Positions 32,857 through 41,791 of a DNA stretch of 59,165 nucleotides are shown here, piece by piece. How positions within the stretch are numbered: the first letter of the stretch is position 1; each line of letters begins with the position of its first letter. The notes below the pieces were generated by a model. That model was not told the DNA's origin and ran no database searches. It saw only the letters and a program-made list of their open reading frames with translations. Origin of the DNA: Lachnospiraceae bacterium (GTDB lineage: Bacteria; Bacillota; Clostridia; Lachnospirales; Lachnospiraceae); NCBI GenBank assembly GCA_017446125.1, contig JAFSRL010000022.1:1-59165 (forward strand), given 5' to 3'. The position numbers were made by a program, and so were the translations under genes.

Positions 32857-33288
32857 TTACAGGACAAGTCCGTAATCGTTCATCTTTGTGGCGATGTCGT
32901 TGATGTCGTCAAAGGCGGTTGCGCCCTCATAACGCGCTTCGGACCAGATTTCCGCACGGTTGCCCACGCCCGCGACCACCGCTTCCTTCTGAATCTGTGC
33001 GTAGCTCAAAAGGTTCGCCGGGATTAAGATTCTGCCCTGCTTGTCGATCTTCGCGTCCACTGCACCGGCAAGGAAGAATCTCGAAAGCTGTCTCGCGTCC
33101 GGATTGTTCAAGGGCAGCGCCAAAAGCTTTTCCTCGAAGGCTTCCCAGCCGTTCATGTCGAACACAAAAAGACAGCCGTCTAATCCCTTGGTCACGACGA
33201 ACGCTTCGCCCAGCGTCTCGCGCATCTTCACGGGGACGGTGAGCCTGCCCTTCATATCGATGGAATGCCGGTACTCTCCCTTAAACAT
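32857..33288 (-). CDS. mraZ: Transcriptional regulator MraZ
   Basis: 143 residues with the two AbrB-like repeats of MraZ (FKGEYRHSIDMKGRLTVPVKMR and AKIDKQGRILIPANLLSYA). It forms a ring that binds tandem short repeats at its own promoter and controls the division cluster. Those repeats are present immediately upstream here. It is the first gene of the cluster, preceded by GGATTGGAG-like sequence before ATG 33288. Confidence 0.98.
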   Translation of the reverse strand: MFKGEYRHSIDMKGRLTVPVKMRETLGEAFVVTKGLDGCLFVFDMNGWEAFEEKLLALPLNNPDARQLSRFFLAGAVDAKIDKQGRILIPANLLSYAQIQKEAVVAGVGNRAEIWSEARYEGATAFDDINDIATKMNDYGLVL

Positions 33289-33310
33289 GGCTCCAATCCG
33301 GTGGATTTAC

Positions 33311-33350
33311 CACTTTTCCACACTTTTTGACACAATTTGCCACTTACATG
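33311..33350 (-). promoter_or_regulatory. MraZ operator: four tandem 10-bp repeats
   Basis: Read on the plus strand, CACTTTTCCA, CACTTTTTGA, CACAATTTGC and CACTTACATG follow each other without gaps. The CAC (GTG on the coding strand) recurs every 10 bp, one helical turn, four times. They lie from the predicted transcription start to about 20 bases before mraZ. MraZ is known to bind direct repeats of this period, so autorepression is expected. Confidence 0.85.
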
Positions 33351-33353
33351 ACA

Positions 33354-33382
33354 ATTTTACAGGAAATATCTGAAAATTTCAA
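33354..33382 (-). promoter_or_regulatory. Promoter of the mraZ division cluster
   Basis: TTGAAA (33382-33377), a 17-base spacer and TAAAAT (33359-33354) are near consensus. The predicted start falls at the edge of the MraZ operator. Confidence 0.85.
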
Positions 33383-33434
33383 GTAGAAATTTGTGAAATT
33401 ACACAGGTGACGGAGGTGTGTGTAATTCAAAGGA

Positions 33435-33510
33435 AGATGACAAAAGGGACGGTTCTGAGATGTCACCATGGGAAGCTGGTGACATTCAGAACCGTCCCTT
33501 ATTGTCATCT
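33435..33510. repeat. Large palindromic repeat, GGGACGG family (copy 2, diverged)
   Basis: Arms at 33435-33467 and 33478-33510 pair with small indels around a 10-base loop. The shared core is AGGGACGGTTCTGA, and the tips read AGATGACA and TGTCACC. It sits 25 bases beyond the lgt stop, between lgt and the mraZ promoter. It could fold in RNA as the lgt 3' end. Confidence 0.88.
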
Positions 33511-33535
33511 AATGTTTCACAAAATTAAAGTATTC

Positions 33536-34417
33536 TCACCTCCGCTCCCGTCGAAGGCGCATCCGCACCGTGATGAGGCAGGTTGCGCAGAAGACAAACA
33601 GAAGCATCGCCAAAAGCTGGGAAACCGGAAGACCGGAATAGTGAAGGCGCAGCTGATCCGTCCGCAGTGCCTCAATCCACATGCGTCCGAAGCCGTAGCC
33701 GCCAAAAGCGATTAAGATCAGCTCTCCGTCGAACTTCTTCTTTTTGAAGTACCAGAGCAAAAACAGCAAAAGCCCCGTGTTCCACAGGCTCTCGTACAAA
33801 AAGGTCGGATGTGCCTGAATGTAATTGATGTTGTCCGTCACGTGCGCCATGTGCGTTGCCGTAATCTCATCGGCACGGTAGACCGCGCTCATGGGAATGC
33901 GCATCGCCAAGAGGTTGTCCGTGTACTGCCCGAATGCCTCGCGGTTCGTGAAGTTGCCAAAGCGCCCGATTGCCTGCCCGAGCAAAAGCCCCGGCACAAT
34001 GGTGTCACCCATCTTCAGAAACGACAGCTTCCGCTTCCGCACAAAGACATACACCGTGATGACGCCGGCGATGATGCCGCCGTAAATGGCAAGCCCGCCG
34101 TCGCGGATGTTGAAAATCTGTAGGATGTTTCCCTGATAGAGCCGGTTCCAGTCAAAGATGACATAGTAAATCCGCGCGCCCAGAATGGAAACGGGCATCA
34201 GCCAGAAGAAAAAATCCCAGTACGTATCCGGATCCTGGGAGGAATCCTTCGCGAGCTTCGTAATCAGGGCAAACGCCAGCAAAAAACCCGTCGTGACGCA
34301 GACCGCGTACATCGCGATCTCAAAGCCGAAGACGGAAAACGACTTCGGCACGTTCCTAAGGTAAATATGAAGATGCGGGAACGCGAGGTCCCCGGCGCCC
34401 ATAATGTCCGGCATCAC
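33536..34417 (-). CDS. lgt: Prolipoprotein diacylglyceryl transferase
   Basis: 293 residues with about seven membrane helices. The family signature GQAIGRFGNFTNREAFG contains the essential Arg/Asn residues. It transfers diacylglycerol to the lipobox Cys of lipoproteins such as the peptide-binding protein in this window. The start is GTG 34417 or ATG 34414; either overlaps the ychF stop (GTGATG), so the two genes are translationally coupled. FGRMWIEALRTDQLRL near the C-terminus is also typical. Confidence 0.97.
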   Translation of the reverse strand: MMPDIMGAGDLAFPHLHIYLRNVPKSFSVFGFEIAMYAVCVTTGFLLAFALITKLAKDSSQDPDTYWDFFFWLMPVSILGARIYYVIFDWNRLYQGNILQIFNIRDGGLAIYGGIIAGVITVYVFVRKRKLSFLKMGDTIVPGLLLGQAIGRFGNFTNREAFGQYTDNLLAMRIPMSAVYRADEITATHMAHVTDNINYIQAHPTFLYESLWNTGLLLFLLWYFKKKKFDGELILIAFGGYGFGRMWIEALRTDQLRLHYSGLPVSQLLAMLLFVFCATCLITVRMRLRRERR

Positions 34418-35511
34418 ACGTTGAATCGGAACAGGATGACATCACCGTCCTGCACGACATACTCCTTTCCTTCCATGCGCATCAGGCCCTTTTCCTTCGC
34501 GGCGGCGCTGGACCCCTCGCGCAACAAATCCTCGTAGCCTATGACCTCCGCCTTGATGAAGCCGCGCTCAAAATCCGTATGGATCTTGCCCGCCGCCTGC
34601 GGCGCCTTCGTACCCTTCGTGATGGTCCAGGCCCTCGTCTCGTCCTCGCCGGTGGTCAAAAAGCTCATGAGCCCCAGAGTGTCGTAGCTCGCCTCAATGA
34701 GCTTGTCGAGTCCGGATTGCGTAACACCCAAGTCCTGCAAAAACTCCGCCTTCTCCTCGTCGTCAAGCTCGGAGATTTCCTGCTCGATCTGCGCGGAAAT
34801 GACAAAAACGGCACTCCCCTCTTTCTGCGCATGCGCCTTCAGCGCCTGCACGTACGGATTCGACGCCCCGTCATCCGCAAGGTCGCTCTCCGTAACGTTC
34901 GCCGCAAAGATGACGGGCTTTTCCGTTAAGAGGTTGTACTCATGCAGCCACTTTGTCTCATCCTCGTCCGCGCACTCCATGCCGCGGACCGCGGTGTTGT
35001 TTTCCAGCCGTTCCTTGATGCGCAATAAAAACGCATGCTCCTTGCCCGCTGTCTTATCCATGCGCGCGGTCTTTGCGACCTTCGCGATGCGGCGCTCCAA
35101 TACCTCCAAATCCGCAAAGATTAACTCCAAATCAATCGTTTCCACATCGCGCACCGGATCGACGCTGCCGTCCACATGCACAACGTTGTCGTCGTCAAAG
35201 CAGCGGACCACATGGACGATGGCATCCACCTCGCGTATGTTTGCCAGAAACTGGTTGCCCAGCCCCTCGCCCTTGCTCGCGCCCTTCACGAGGCCCGCGA
35301 TGTCGACGAATTCGATCACCGCCGGCGTCACCTTCTTCGAATGGTACAGCTCACCCAGTTTTTTGATGCGCTCGTCCGGCACCGCGACAACGCCCACGTT
35401 CGGGTCGATTGTGCAGAAGGGATAATTTGCCGCTTCGGCGCCCGCCTTTGTCAATGAATTAAACAGTGTGCTCTTTCCCACGTTGGGGAGTCCGACGATA
35501 CCTAATTTCAT
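34414..35511 (-). CDS. ychF: Ribosome-binding ATPase YchF (Obg family)
   Basis: 365 residues. The G1 motif is GLPNVGKST; switch regions contain FVDIAGLVKGASKGEGLGNQFL-type sequence (read as DIAGLV and GEGLGN). In place of the GTP-specific NKxD the family has a sequence favouring ATP, and the coiled coil and C-terminal TGS domain (AWTITKGTKAPQAAGKIH) are present. It acts on ribosomes and in stress responses. ATG 35511 is correct, with AAGGAG upstream; the 17-codon extension is read-through of the palindromic repeat. Confidence 0.97.
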   Translation of the reverse strand: MKLGIVGLPNVGKSTLFNSLTKAGAEAANYPFCTIDPNVGVVAVPDERIKKLGELYHSKKVTPAVIEFVDIAGLVKGASKGEGLGNQFLANIREVDAIVHVVRCFDDDNVVHVDGSVDPVRDVETIDLELIFADLEVLERRIAKVAKTARMDKTAGKEHAFLLRIKERLENNTAVRGMECADEDETKWLHEYNLLTEKPVIFAANVTESDLADDGASNPYVQALKAHAQKEGSAVFVISAQIEQEISELDDEEKAEFLQDLGVTQSGLDKLIEASYDTLGLMSFLTTGEDETRAWTITKGTKAPQAAGKIHTDFERGFIKAEVIGYEDLLREGSSAAAKEKGLMRMEGKEYVVQDGDVILFRFNV

Positions 35512-35529
35512 AATCAACTTCTCCTTATC

Positions 35530-35603
35530 AAGTGAGTCAAGGGGACGGGTACAGTGACTCATTTTTCAAAATGAGTCACTGTACCCGTCCCCTTGACTCA
35601 CTT
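35530..35603. repeat. Large perfect palindrome, GGGACGG family (copy 3)
   Basis: Two perfectly matching 36-base arms (35530-35565 and 35568-35603) around a 2-base loop. Each arm contains TGAGTCAAGGGGACGGG and TGACTCATTTT. It closely resembles copy 1. The rsgA stop codon (35598-35600) is the TGA at the edge of this element; on the other side it ends just before the ychF ribosome site. Confidence 0.95.
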
Positions 35604-36539
35604 CTTCACCTTCTTTACATACACCGGCCGCGTTCCGGCAAGCTCGTCGTGCAGCAACCGGTAGGTCTCGTAACGCTTCTTTTCAATCCTGCCGTCCTTC
35701 ACGGCGTCCTTCACCGCGCACGCGGGCTCATTGATGTGCACGCAGCCCGCAAAACGGCAGTCCTCCTCAAAGGGCGAAAACTCCGGATAGTACGCGTGCA
35801 GCTCCTTTGCCGCAATGTCCTTTAGCGCAAGCGCTGTAAACCCCGGCGTATCAATGATATACGCATCTTCCTCAAGGGGCAAGCTTCTCTCGACGCGGAA
35901 GAGCTCCGTGTGGCGCGTCGTGTTCTTTCCGCGGGCAATCTTTTTGGAGAGGTCTCCGACCTCCATTCCGGCGGAAGGCGTTAAGTAGTTGATGAGCGTC
36001 GACTTGCCAACGCCTGACGGCCCCGCCAAAACACTTGTCTTTCCCGCAAGCAACGGTAAGAGCGCTTCCAGCCCGTTTTCCTCCAGCGCACTGATCACAT
36101 GCACGTCGCAGCCGCAGGCGCGGTAGGTTTTGCGCAGGCGCTCCTCCTCCTGCGTCTCCGCAATGTCCTGCTTGTTGAAGCACACAACGACCGGTATCTC
36201 ATAGCGCTGCATCATCACCAAAAAGCGGTCCAGCAGAAGAAAGTTCGGGTCCGGCTCCCTTATGGCGAACACGACAAGCGCCTGATCGACGTTTGCCACC
36301 TCCGGTCGGATGAGAGCGTTTTTGCGCTCCAGCACCGACGTGATGTTGCCCTCCATATCCTTATCGTCCGTGATTTCAAACATCACGTTGTCGCCGGGCA
36401 AAGGCTTGATGTTTTGCTCGCGGAACAGCCCCTTCGCCTTGCACGCATAAACACCGGCCGCATGAGGCTTCACCCTGCTGCCGGTGTCCACATAATAGAA
36501 TCCCGCGATTCCTTTTACAATCTTTCCCTGTAACGCCAT
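35598..36539 (-). CDS. rsgA: Ribosome small-subunit maturation GTPase RsgA
   Basis: 313 residues: an OB-fold start, then a circularly permuted GTPase domain in which NKQD (G4) comes before GPSGVGKST (G1) and DTPGF (G3). A C-terminal zinc site has CRFAGCVHINEPAC. It checks late 30S maturation. The gene begins 3 bases after prkC, so it is coupled to it; in related bacteria RsgA is a substrate of PrkC-type kinases. The last codon before the stop is followed directly by the palindromic repeat, which provides the stop. Confidence 0.97.
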   Translation of the reverse strand: MALQGKIVKGIAGFYYVDTGSRVKPHAAGVYACKAKGLFREQNIKPLPGDNVMFEITDDKDMEGNITSVLERKNALIRPEVANVDQALVVFAIREPDPNFLLLDRFLVMMQRYEIPVVVCFNKQDIAETQEEERLRKTYRACGCDVHVISALEENGLEALLPLLAGKTSVLAGPSGVGKSTLINYLTPSAGMEVGDLSKKIARGKNTTRHTELFRVERSLPLEEDAYIIDTPGFTALALKDIAAKELHAYYPEFSPFEEDCRFAGCVHINEPACAVKDAVKDGRIEKKRYETYRLLHDELAGTRPVYVKKVKK

Positions 36540-36542
36540 TCC

Positions 36543-38588
36543 TTATTCCGGGTCAAAGACCACATTGCGCGTAATGACATGCTCTTCCGTCTTTGCGGGA
36601 ATCGTCGTGACTTCTCCGGTTTCCGCATTCGTCTGCGTCGTCTCCTCCGTCGTGACGGTGAAGGTAAAGGTCAGCATGCCCGTCGGGGTCGTGATGCCGC
36701 GGTAGGTGACGGAAATCGGGAAGGACGAGGTTGTGGTGTTCAATAGCGCCCTGCCCTCCGCCGGCTGCAAGTTCACCTTGACCGGAATGGACGGATTGTA
36801 CAACGGATCCTCCGTGGGTCCCTCGATGTCCGCAATATAGGAATAGGTCACCGCCGCAGGCCCCGTGGAAATTTCTAAGTTGATCACGGTGCCCTTTGCC
36901 ACACGTGTTCCGGAGCCGATCGACTGGTTGCAGATCTTATCCGTATAGCGCTCGTCCGCATAGGCGGTCGGTGTGACGCGTCCCACGCTTAAGCCTTCCT
37001 CGATGAGGATGACGGTCGCCTCTTCCTCTGTCTTTCCCAATACGTTGGGGACGACCACCTCACTGGTCTCCTCCGTTGAGGCTTCCGTCGACGCATCCGT
37101 GGGCGCGATGATCGGCGTCACCTGTGCCGGGTCTCCCACGTAGAGTGTCACGGTCGAACCGTTTCTTCCGTTCTCACCGCCCGCGGGCGACTGGCTTCCC
37201 ACAATGCCCTGACCGGATGCCTCCGCGGGGTCCTTGCGCACGACAAATCCCTTCTCTTCCAAAGAGACCCTTGCCTCCGCGTAGGTCTTTCCGACAACAT
37301 TAGGAATTGTGATGCCGTCATCCTGCGGCGCTTCGACCGGCTGCGAGGACGTATCCGTCGCAATCAGTCCCTGCTCGTTCGAGCCGGACGTGCCAAAGCC
37401 CCTGCTCAGTAAGAAAATCAACAGAATGCCCACAATCACGGCAGCCGCCACCGCCATGGCGATGGTCGCTTTTTCCATGCCCTTGTCCGTGGCTTCCGTA
37501 TTCTTTCCGGGGCGCTTGTTTCCGGTGTGCTTTGCACCTGCGCCTGCGCCCTGCCGCCTTCTTCTTGCGCCGTTTTCGCCCTGCTGCCTTGCGCGGCGCA
37601 CCTCGCGGTCCTCAAAGTCCCCCGGCTCCTCGTCGTAGGTGTCCTCATTCAAACGCAGCCCGCCGGTCATTCCCATCGTATTCATCTTGATGGAATTGCG
37701 CTCCTCATCCGTTACGGGGCGGGTCTCCCCGTCCGTATCGGGGTCTTTCAAGTCCACGAAATCCTCTTCCGGCGTAATGAGGGATTTCTTCAAATCCGTA
37801 ATCAGCTCGCCTGCCGTCTGATAGCGGCGGTCGGGGGACTTCTGACAGCACTTTAAGACAATCTTCTCAACGCTGATGGGCACATCCTGTGAAAACTCCT
37901 TGGGGTCCGGCATCGGCTCCTGAATGTGCTTGATTGCGATTGCGACCGTCGTCTCCCCGTTGAAGGGCACGCGTCCCGTGAGCATTTCAAATAAGGTCAC
38001 ACCCAGGGAGTAAATGTCAGACTTCGCGTCCGAGTACCCGCCGCGCGCCTGCTCCGGCGACGTATAATGCACGCTGCCCATGACATTTGATGTAATGGTG
38101 TTGGAGCTTGCCGCCTTCGCGATGCCGAAGTCCGTCACCTTGACCTTGCCTTCCTTGGAGATGATGATGTTCTGCGGCTTGATGTCCCTGTGAATGATGT
38201 GATTGTTGTGGGCGGCCTCCAAGCCCATGCCCACCTGAATCGCGATGCTCACCGCCTCCTTGACGGTCAGCCGCTGCTTCTTTTCAATATACTTCTTTAA
38301 CGTGATGCCCTCGACCAGCTCCATCACGATGTAATGGATGCCGGACTCCTCGCCCACGTCGTAAACGTTAACGATGTTCGGGTGCATCAAGCCCGCCGCG
38401 GCCTGTGCCTCGACGCGGAACTTCGAGACGAAATTCTCGTTTTCGGAGAACTCCTGCTTCAGCACCTTCACCGCAACGTTGCGATTCAATTTGTGATCGG
38501 TCGCCTTATAGACGTCTGACATGCCGCCGGTCCCGATCTTCTCGAGGACCTCGTAGCGGTCAGCGATCATCATTCCAATCTTTACCAT
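36543..38588 (-). CDS. prkC: PASTA-domain Ser/Thr protein kinase
   Basis: 681 residues. The kinase domain (1-270) has a Gly loop (GTGGMSDVYK), Lys41, HRD with Asp135 and DFG with Asp153. A basic juxtamembrane stretch leads to a membrane helix (about 374-396). Outside, two PASTA repeats (about 424-486 and 510-575) and a terminal beta-rich region follow. Bacillus PrkC has three PASTA repeats, so this is shorter. It senses lipid II or muropeptides and phosphorylates division and translation proteins. It lies 21 bases after its cognate phosphatase gene and 3 before rsgA. AGGAAGAGG precedes the ATG. Confidence 0.97.
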   Translation of the reverse strand: MVKIGMMIADRYEVLEKIGTGGMSDVYKATDHKLNRNVAVKVLKQEFSENENFVSKFRVEAQAAAGLMHPNIVNVYDVGEESGIHYIVMELVEGITLKKYIEKKQRLTVKEAVSIAIQVGMGLEAAHNNHIIHRDIKPQNIIISKEGKVKVTDFGIAKAASSNTITSNVMGSVHYTSPEQARGGYSDAKSDIYSLGVTLFEMLTGRVPFNGETTVAIAIKHIQEPMPDPKEFSQDVPISVEKIVLKCCQKSPDRRYQTAGELITDLKKSLITPEEDFVDLKDPDTDGETRPVTDEERNSIKMNTMGMTGGLRLNEDTYDEEPGDFEDREVRRARQQGENGARRRRQGAGAGAKHTGNKRPGKNTEATDKGMEKATIAMAVAAAVIVGILLIFLLSRGFGTSGSNEQGLIATDTSSQPVEAPQDDGITIPNVVGKTYAEARVSLEEKGFVVRKDPAEASGQGIVGSQSPAGGENGRNGSTVTLYVGDPAQVTPIIAPTDASTEASTEETSEVVVPNVLGKTEEEATVILIEEGLSVGRVTPTAYADERYTDKICNQSIGSGTRVAKGTVINLEISTGPAAVTYSYIADIEGPTEDPLYNPSIPVKVNLQPAEGRALLNTTTSSFPISVTYRGITTPTGMLTFTFTVTTEETTQTNAETGEVTTIPAKTEEHVITRNVVFDPE

Positions 38589-38609
38589 GAACGCCTCTTC
38601 CTGCCCATC

Positions 38610-39338
38610 CTATGCAAACGGTTCAATCAAGATTACCGCGATATTGTCTTTTCCGCCGTGATTGTTGGCGGCCTCAATCAACTTCTGCGCCATCTCAATC
38701 ACGTCCCTGCCCGCATTGATGATCATGCGGATTTCCTCGTCCTCCAGCATGTTGGTCAACCCGTCCGTACACATCAAGACGATGTCGCCCTCCCGTAAGC
38801 TGACCTTGAAAAAATCCACATCCACCGTTTCGGCTCCGCCGATTGCGCGGGTAATGATGTTCTTGTTTTCGTGTGTCCTTGCGGCTTCCGGGTCCAAGCC
38901 CCCCATCCGCACCATTTCCTGTACCAGGGAGTGGTCCTTTGTGATCTGCATGATTCTGTCGCGGATCACGTAGAGCCTGGAGTCACCGACGTTTGCAACC
39001 TCTAAGTGGTCACCCACAAGGGTCGCCGCCACAACGGTCGTTCCCATCCCGTAGAGATTCACGTCCTCCTGCGCCTTCTTCCAGAGCATGTAGTTCGCTT
39101 CCTTGATTGCGTGATTTAAGATTTCCTTTGCATCCGTCGCTTCGGAGGCCTGAATATCATCCACAATCGCCTGTACCGTAAAAGAAGACGCGTAATCCCC
39201 CGCCGCGTGACCGCCCATGCCGTCCGCAACGATGAAGACATTCTCCAGATTGCCTACCCCCGTGTCCGAGGAGTAGACGTAGTCCTGGTTCATTTTGCGC
39301 TTCTTACCCACATCGGTAAGCTGAAAGGACTTTAACAA
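38610..39338 (-). CDS. stp: PP2C-type Ser/Thr phosphatase
   Basis: 242 residues with the PPM-family metal-binding motifs: DVGKKRKMNQD, VADGMGGHAAG, NVGDSRLYVI, CTDGLTNML and KDNIAVILI. It reverses PrkC phosphorylation. The start is TTG 39338 with AAGGAG about 10 bases upstream. Order rlmN-stp-prkC-rsgA is common in Clostridia. Called PrpC in Bacillus. Confidence 0.96.
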   Translation of the reverse strand: MLKSFQLTDVGKKRKMNQDYVYSSDTGVGNLENVFIVADGMGGHAAGDYASSFTVQAIVDDIQASEATDAKEILNHAIKEANYMLWKKAQEDVNLYGMGTTVVAATLVGDHLEVANVGDSRLYVIRDRIMQITKDHSLVQEMVRMGGLDPEAARTHENKNIITRAIGGAETVDVDFFKVSLREGDIVLMCTDGLTNMLEDEEIRMIINAGRDVIEMAQKLIEAANNHGGKDNIAVILIEPFA

Positions 39339-39374
39339 CCGTTTCTCCTTGTCACAAAAAATGAACGGGCAGCC

Positions 39375-40406
39375 TTACGCTTTTCGCCGGCGGAGCTGTC
39401 CGCAGGCGCCGTCGATCTCTCTGCCCATTTCCCTTCTAATAGTAACATGGATTCTGTTTTTTTCAAGTAGCTTCTTGAAATTCAGAACATCCGTTTTGTC
39501 CGTAGGGGAAAGCCCGCACTCCTTCACCGGATTCACCGGAATCAGGTTCACCATGCAGTTTAACTCACCTAAAAGCGCGGCAAGCCTTAACGCATCCTCC
39601 TTGGAATCGTTGTCCCCCTTCACCAGCGCGTACTCAAATGTCAACTGCCGGTGCGTCGCTTCATAATAATCCCTGCACGCCGCCATCAACATATCCAGCG
39701 GGTAGCGCTTTGCAACCGGCATGAGCTGTTCGCGCTGTTCCTGTGTCGGAGCGTGCAGCGAGATGGCTAAGTTGATTTGCAGCTTCTTTTCCGCAAGCGC
39801 TAAGATTTCCGGCACAAGCCCGCAGGTCGAAACCGTGATGTTGCGTGCGGAAAGGTTTAAGCCCCTTTCATCCGTCAACAGCGCAATGAATCGCAGCACG
39901 TTTTCAAGATTCTCCAGGGGCTCCCCCATCCCCATCACGACAACATGCGACACCTTCTCCTTCGTATCCCGCGTAATGGCATACACCTGCTCGAGCATCT
40001 CCGCAGGGGAAAGCTTTCTCGTCAACCCGTCGATCGTCGAAGCGCAGAACTTACACCCCATGCGGCAGCCCACCTCGGAGGACACGCAGACACTCACCCC
40101 GAACCTGTACCGCATGTACACGCTCTCAACCGTTTCACCGTCCGGAAGGCGAAAGAGGTACTTGCGCGTTTTGTCCTTTGCCTCCTGCATCGCAAGCGTT
40201 TTAAGTGTGCAAAGCGGATAATTCTTCGCAAGACGCTCGCACAGTGCGGCACTCAAATTCGTCATCTCCTCATACGAGGCGGCATGCTCTTTGTGCAGCC
40301 ACGAAAAAAGCTGCCCGGCGCGGTAGGGCTTTTCCCCCTCCCGCACAAGCTTTTCCTGCAATTCCTCATACGACATTGAGCGAAGGTCCATGTGTCTTTC
40401 TTCCAT
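39375..40406 (-). CDS. rlmN: Dual-specificity rRNA/tRNA methyltransferase RlmN (radical SAM)
   Basis: 343 residues. The radical SAM cluster motif is CRMGCKFC (CxxxCxxC), preceded by SEVG; the GEPLENLENV segment and the C-terminal Cys in DGACGQLRRR are those of RlmN. It methylates C2 of A2503 in 23S rRNA and A37 in some tRNAs. Its ATG overlaps the rsmB stop (TGATG), showing coupling. A second Met six codons in is also possible. Confidence 0.97.
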   Translation of the reverse strand: MEERHMDLRSMSYEELQEKLVREGEKPYRAGQLFSWLHKEHAASYEEMTNLSAALCERLAKNYPLCTLKTLAMQEAKDKTRKYLFRLPDGETVESVYMRYRFGVSVCVSSEVGCRMGCKFCASTIDGLTRKLSPAEMLEQVYAITRDTKEKVSHVVVMGMGEPLENLENVLRFIALLTDERGLNLSARNITVSTCGLVPEILALAEKKLQINLAISLHAPTQEQREQLMPVAKRYPLDMLMAACRDYYEATHRQLTFEYALVKGDNDSKEDALRLAALLGELNCMVNLIPVNPVKECGLSPTDKTDVLNFKKLLEKNRIHVTIRREMGREIDGACGQLRRRKA

Positions 40407-41791
40407 CAGGTCTTATCCTTGTTCAAGGGCTTGCGGCGCAGGGCCGAAATGAAAAATCCGTCCGTATCATAGTCGCCCGGCAAAAGCTGCAGCATCCCGT
40501 TTTTTAAATCCTCCTCCGCGCTCAGTGCCTTCGGCGCACGCTTGCTTAAATCGACGCGTTCAAAGGGAAGATGCGCGGTGATCCATTCCACCTGTTCTTC
40601 ATTTTCTTTGGGGTTAATGGTGCAGGTGCTGTAAAGCAGGATGCCGCCCTCCTTCACATACCGCCAGACGTTGTCGATGATTTCGCGCTGGAGCCGGGCG
40701 AGTGACGCACGCGCCTCCTTACTCGTGCGGTACTTCACCTCCGGCTTTTTCCCGATGATTCCGAGCGCGGAGCAGGGTACGTCGCACAGGAGCACATCCG
40801 CGGTTTCGTTCAGTGGCGCATCCGCCACGCGTGCGTCATGCACGGCGCAGGAAATGTCATTGATTTGAAGACGAGTAAAGGTTTCCTTCATCTTCGCGAC
40901 CTTCGTTTCCGAAACGTCACGCGCGATGACGCATCCCTTACCGTGCATGAGGTCATACGCGCAGGCCGCCTTTCCGCCCGGGGACGCGCATACATCGATT
41001 ACAGTATCTCCTTCCTTTACGCCGGAAAGAACAACCGCAAGCGTTGACGCGGCATCCTGCACCGTGAAATAGCCTTCCGCAAAGCCGTACAGGGTGGCGG
41101 GGTTGCCGCCGTGCAGGATTAAAAAGCTGTCCTCAAAAAAGCAGTGCTCCTCCGTTTCGAGCGCGGGACGCTGTTCTTTCATCTTTGCAAACAGAATCTC
41201 CTTCGTGACACCGTCCGCTTCCATGCGTGCGTTCCGCAAACGGATGCAAAAGGGTTTTGGCAAAAGTAAGGACATGCACATCCCCATCGCCGCCTCCCTG
41301 CCGTAGTGCGTGATGAAATGCTGCACGACGTCGTCCGGCATCGCGTACATGACGCGCATGTAGCTCTCATCCTCCGGTGCGGGATACGCAATGTGCTCCT
41401 TTTCGCGCACGATCGTGCGCAGGATGCCGTTCACGAATCCCTTTAACTCCCTGAACCCGTGCTTTACGGCAAGCTTCACCGCCTCGTCGCAGGCGGAGGC
41501 ATCCGGCACATCCGTCAAAAACAAAATCTGGTAAACACTCATCCGCAAAAGGTTGCGGATCAAGGGCTTCATGCGCTTCGCAGGGGTACTTGCATAAGAA
41601 TCGATGACATAGTCAAGGCGCGGAAGAAACCGGTAGGTTCCCTGCGCTAAGCGTGTTAAGAAGGAACGGTGAAACTCCGCTTCATCGTCAAGATTGGAAA
41701 GCGCCTTTGCAAGCATCGCGTCAAAGGAGAGGGTCTCTTCCTTTTCCGCACGCATCAAAAGCGCTAAGGCAATTTCGCGCTCCGTCCTCAT
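40406..41791 (-). CDS. rsmB: 16S rRNA (cytosine967-C5)-methyltransferase
   Basis: 461 residues: a NusB-like RNA-binding N-terminal domain (1-140), then a SAM methyltransferase domain with DVCASPGGKAA, the two catalytic-cysteine motifs DVPCSALG and STCTINP, and KKPEVKYR. It modifies C967 of 16S rRNA. It starts with ATG overlapping the zinc peptidase stop by 4 bases. Slightly longer than Bacillus RsmB. Confidence 0.96.
   Translation of the reverse strand: MRTEREIALALLMRAEKEETLSFDAMLAKALSNLDDEAEFHRSFLTRLAQGTYRFLPRLDYVIDSYASTPAKRMKPLIRNLLRMSVYQILFLTDVPDASACDEAVKLAVKHGFRELKGFVNGILRTIVREKEHIAYPAPEDESYMRVMYAMPDDVVQHFITHYGREAAMGMCMSLLLPKPFCIRLRNARMEADGVTKEILFAKMKEQRPALETEEHCFFEDSFLILHGGNPATLYGFAEGYFTVQDAASTLAVVLSGVKEGDTVIDVCASPGGKAACAYDLMHGKGCVIARDVSETKVAKMKETFTRLQINDISCAVHDARVADAPLNETADVLLCDVPCSALGIIGKKPEVKYRTSKEARASLARLQREIIDNVWRYVKEGGILLYSTCTINPKENEEQVEWITAHLPFERVDLSKRAPKALSAEEDLKNGMLQLLPGDYDTDGFFISALRRKPLNKDKT

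Noticed and set aside
33311..33350. CRISPR-like short repeats
   Set aside because: The units are 10 bp with no spacers; they fit an MraZ operator.
34697..35425. 242-codon plus-strand ORF opposite ychF
   Set aside because: Low-complexity Ser-rich shadow of a well-supported gene.
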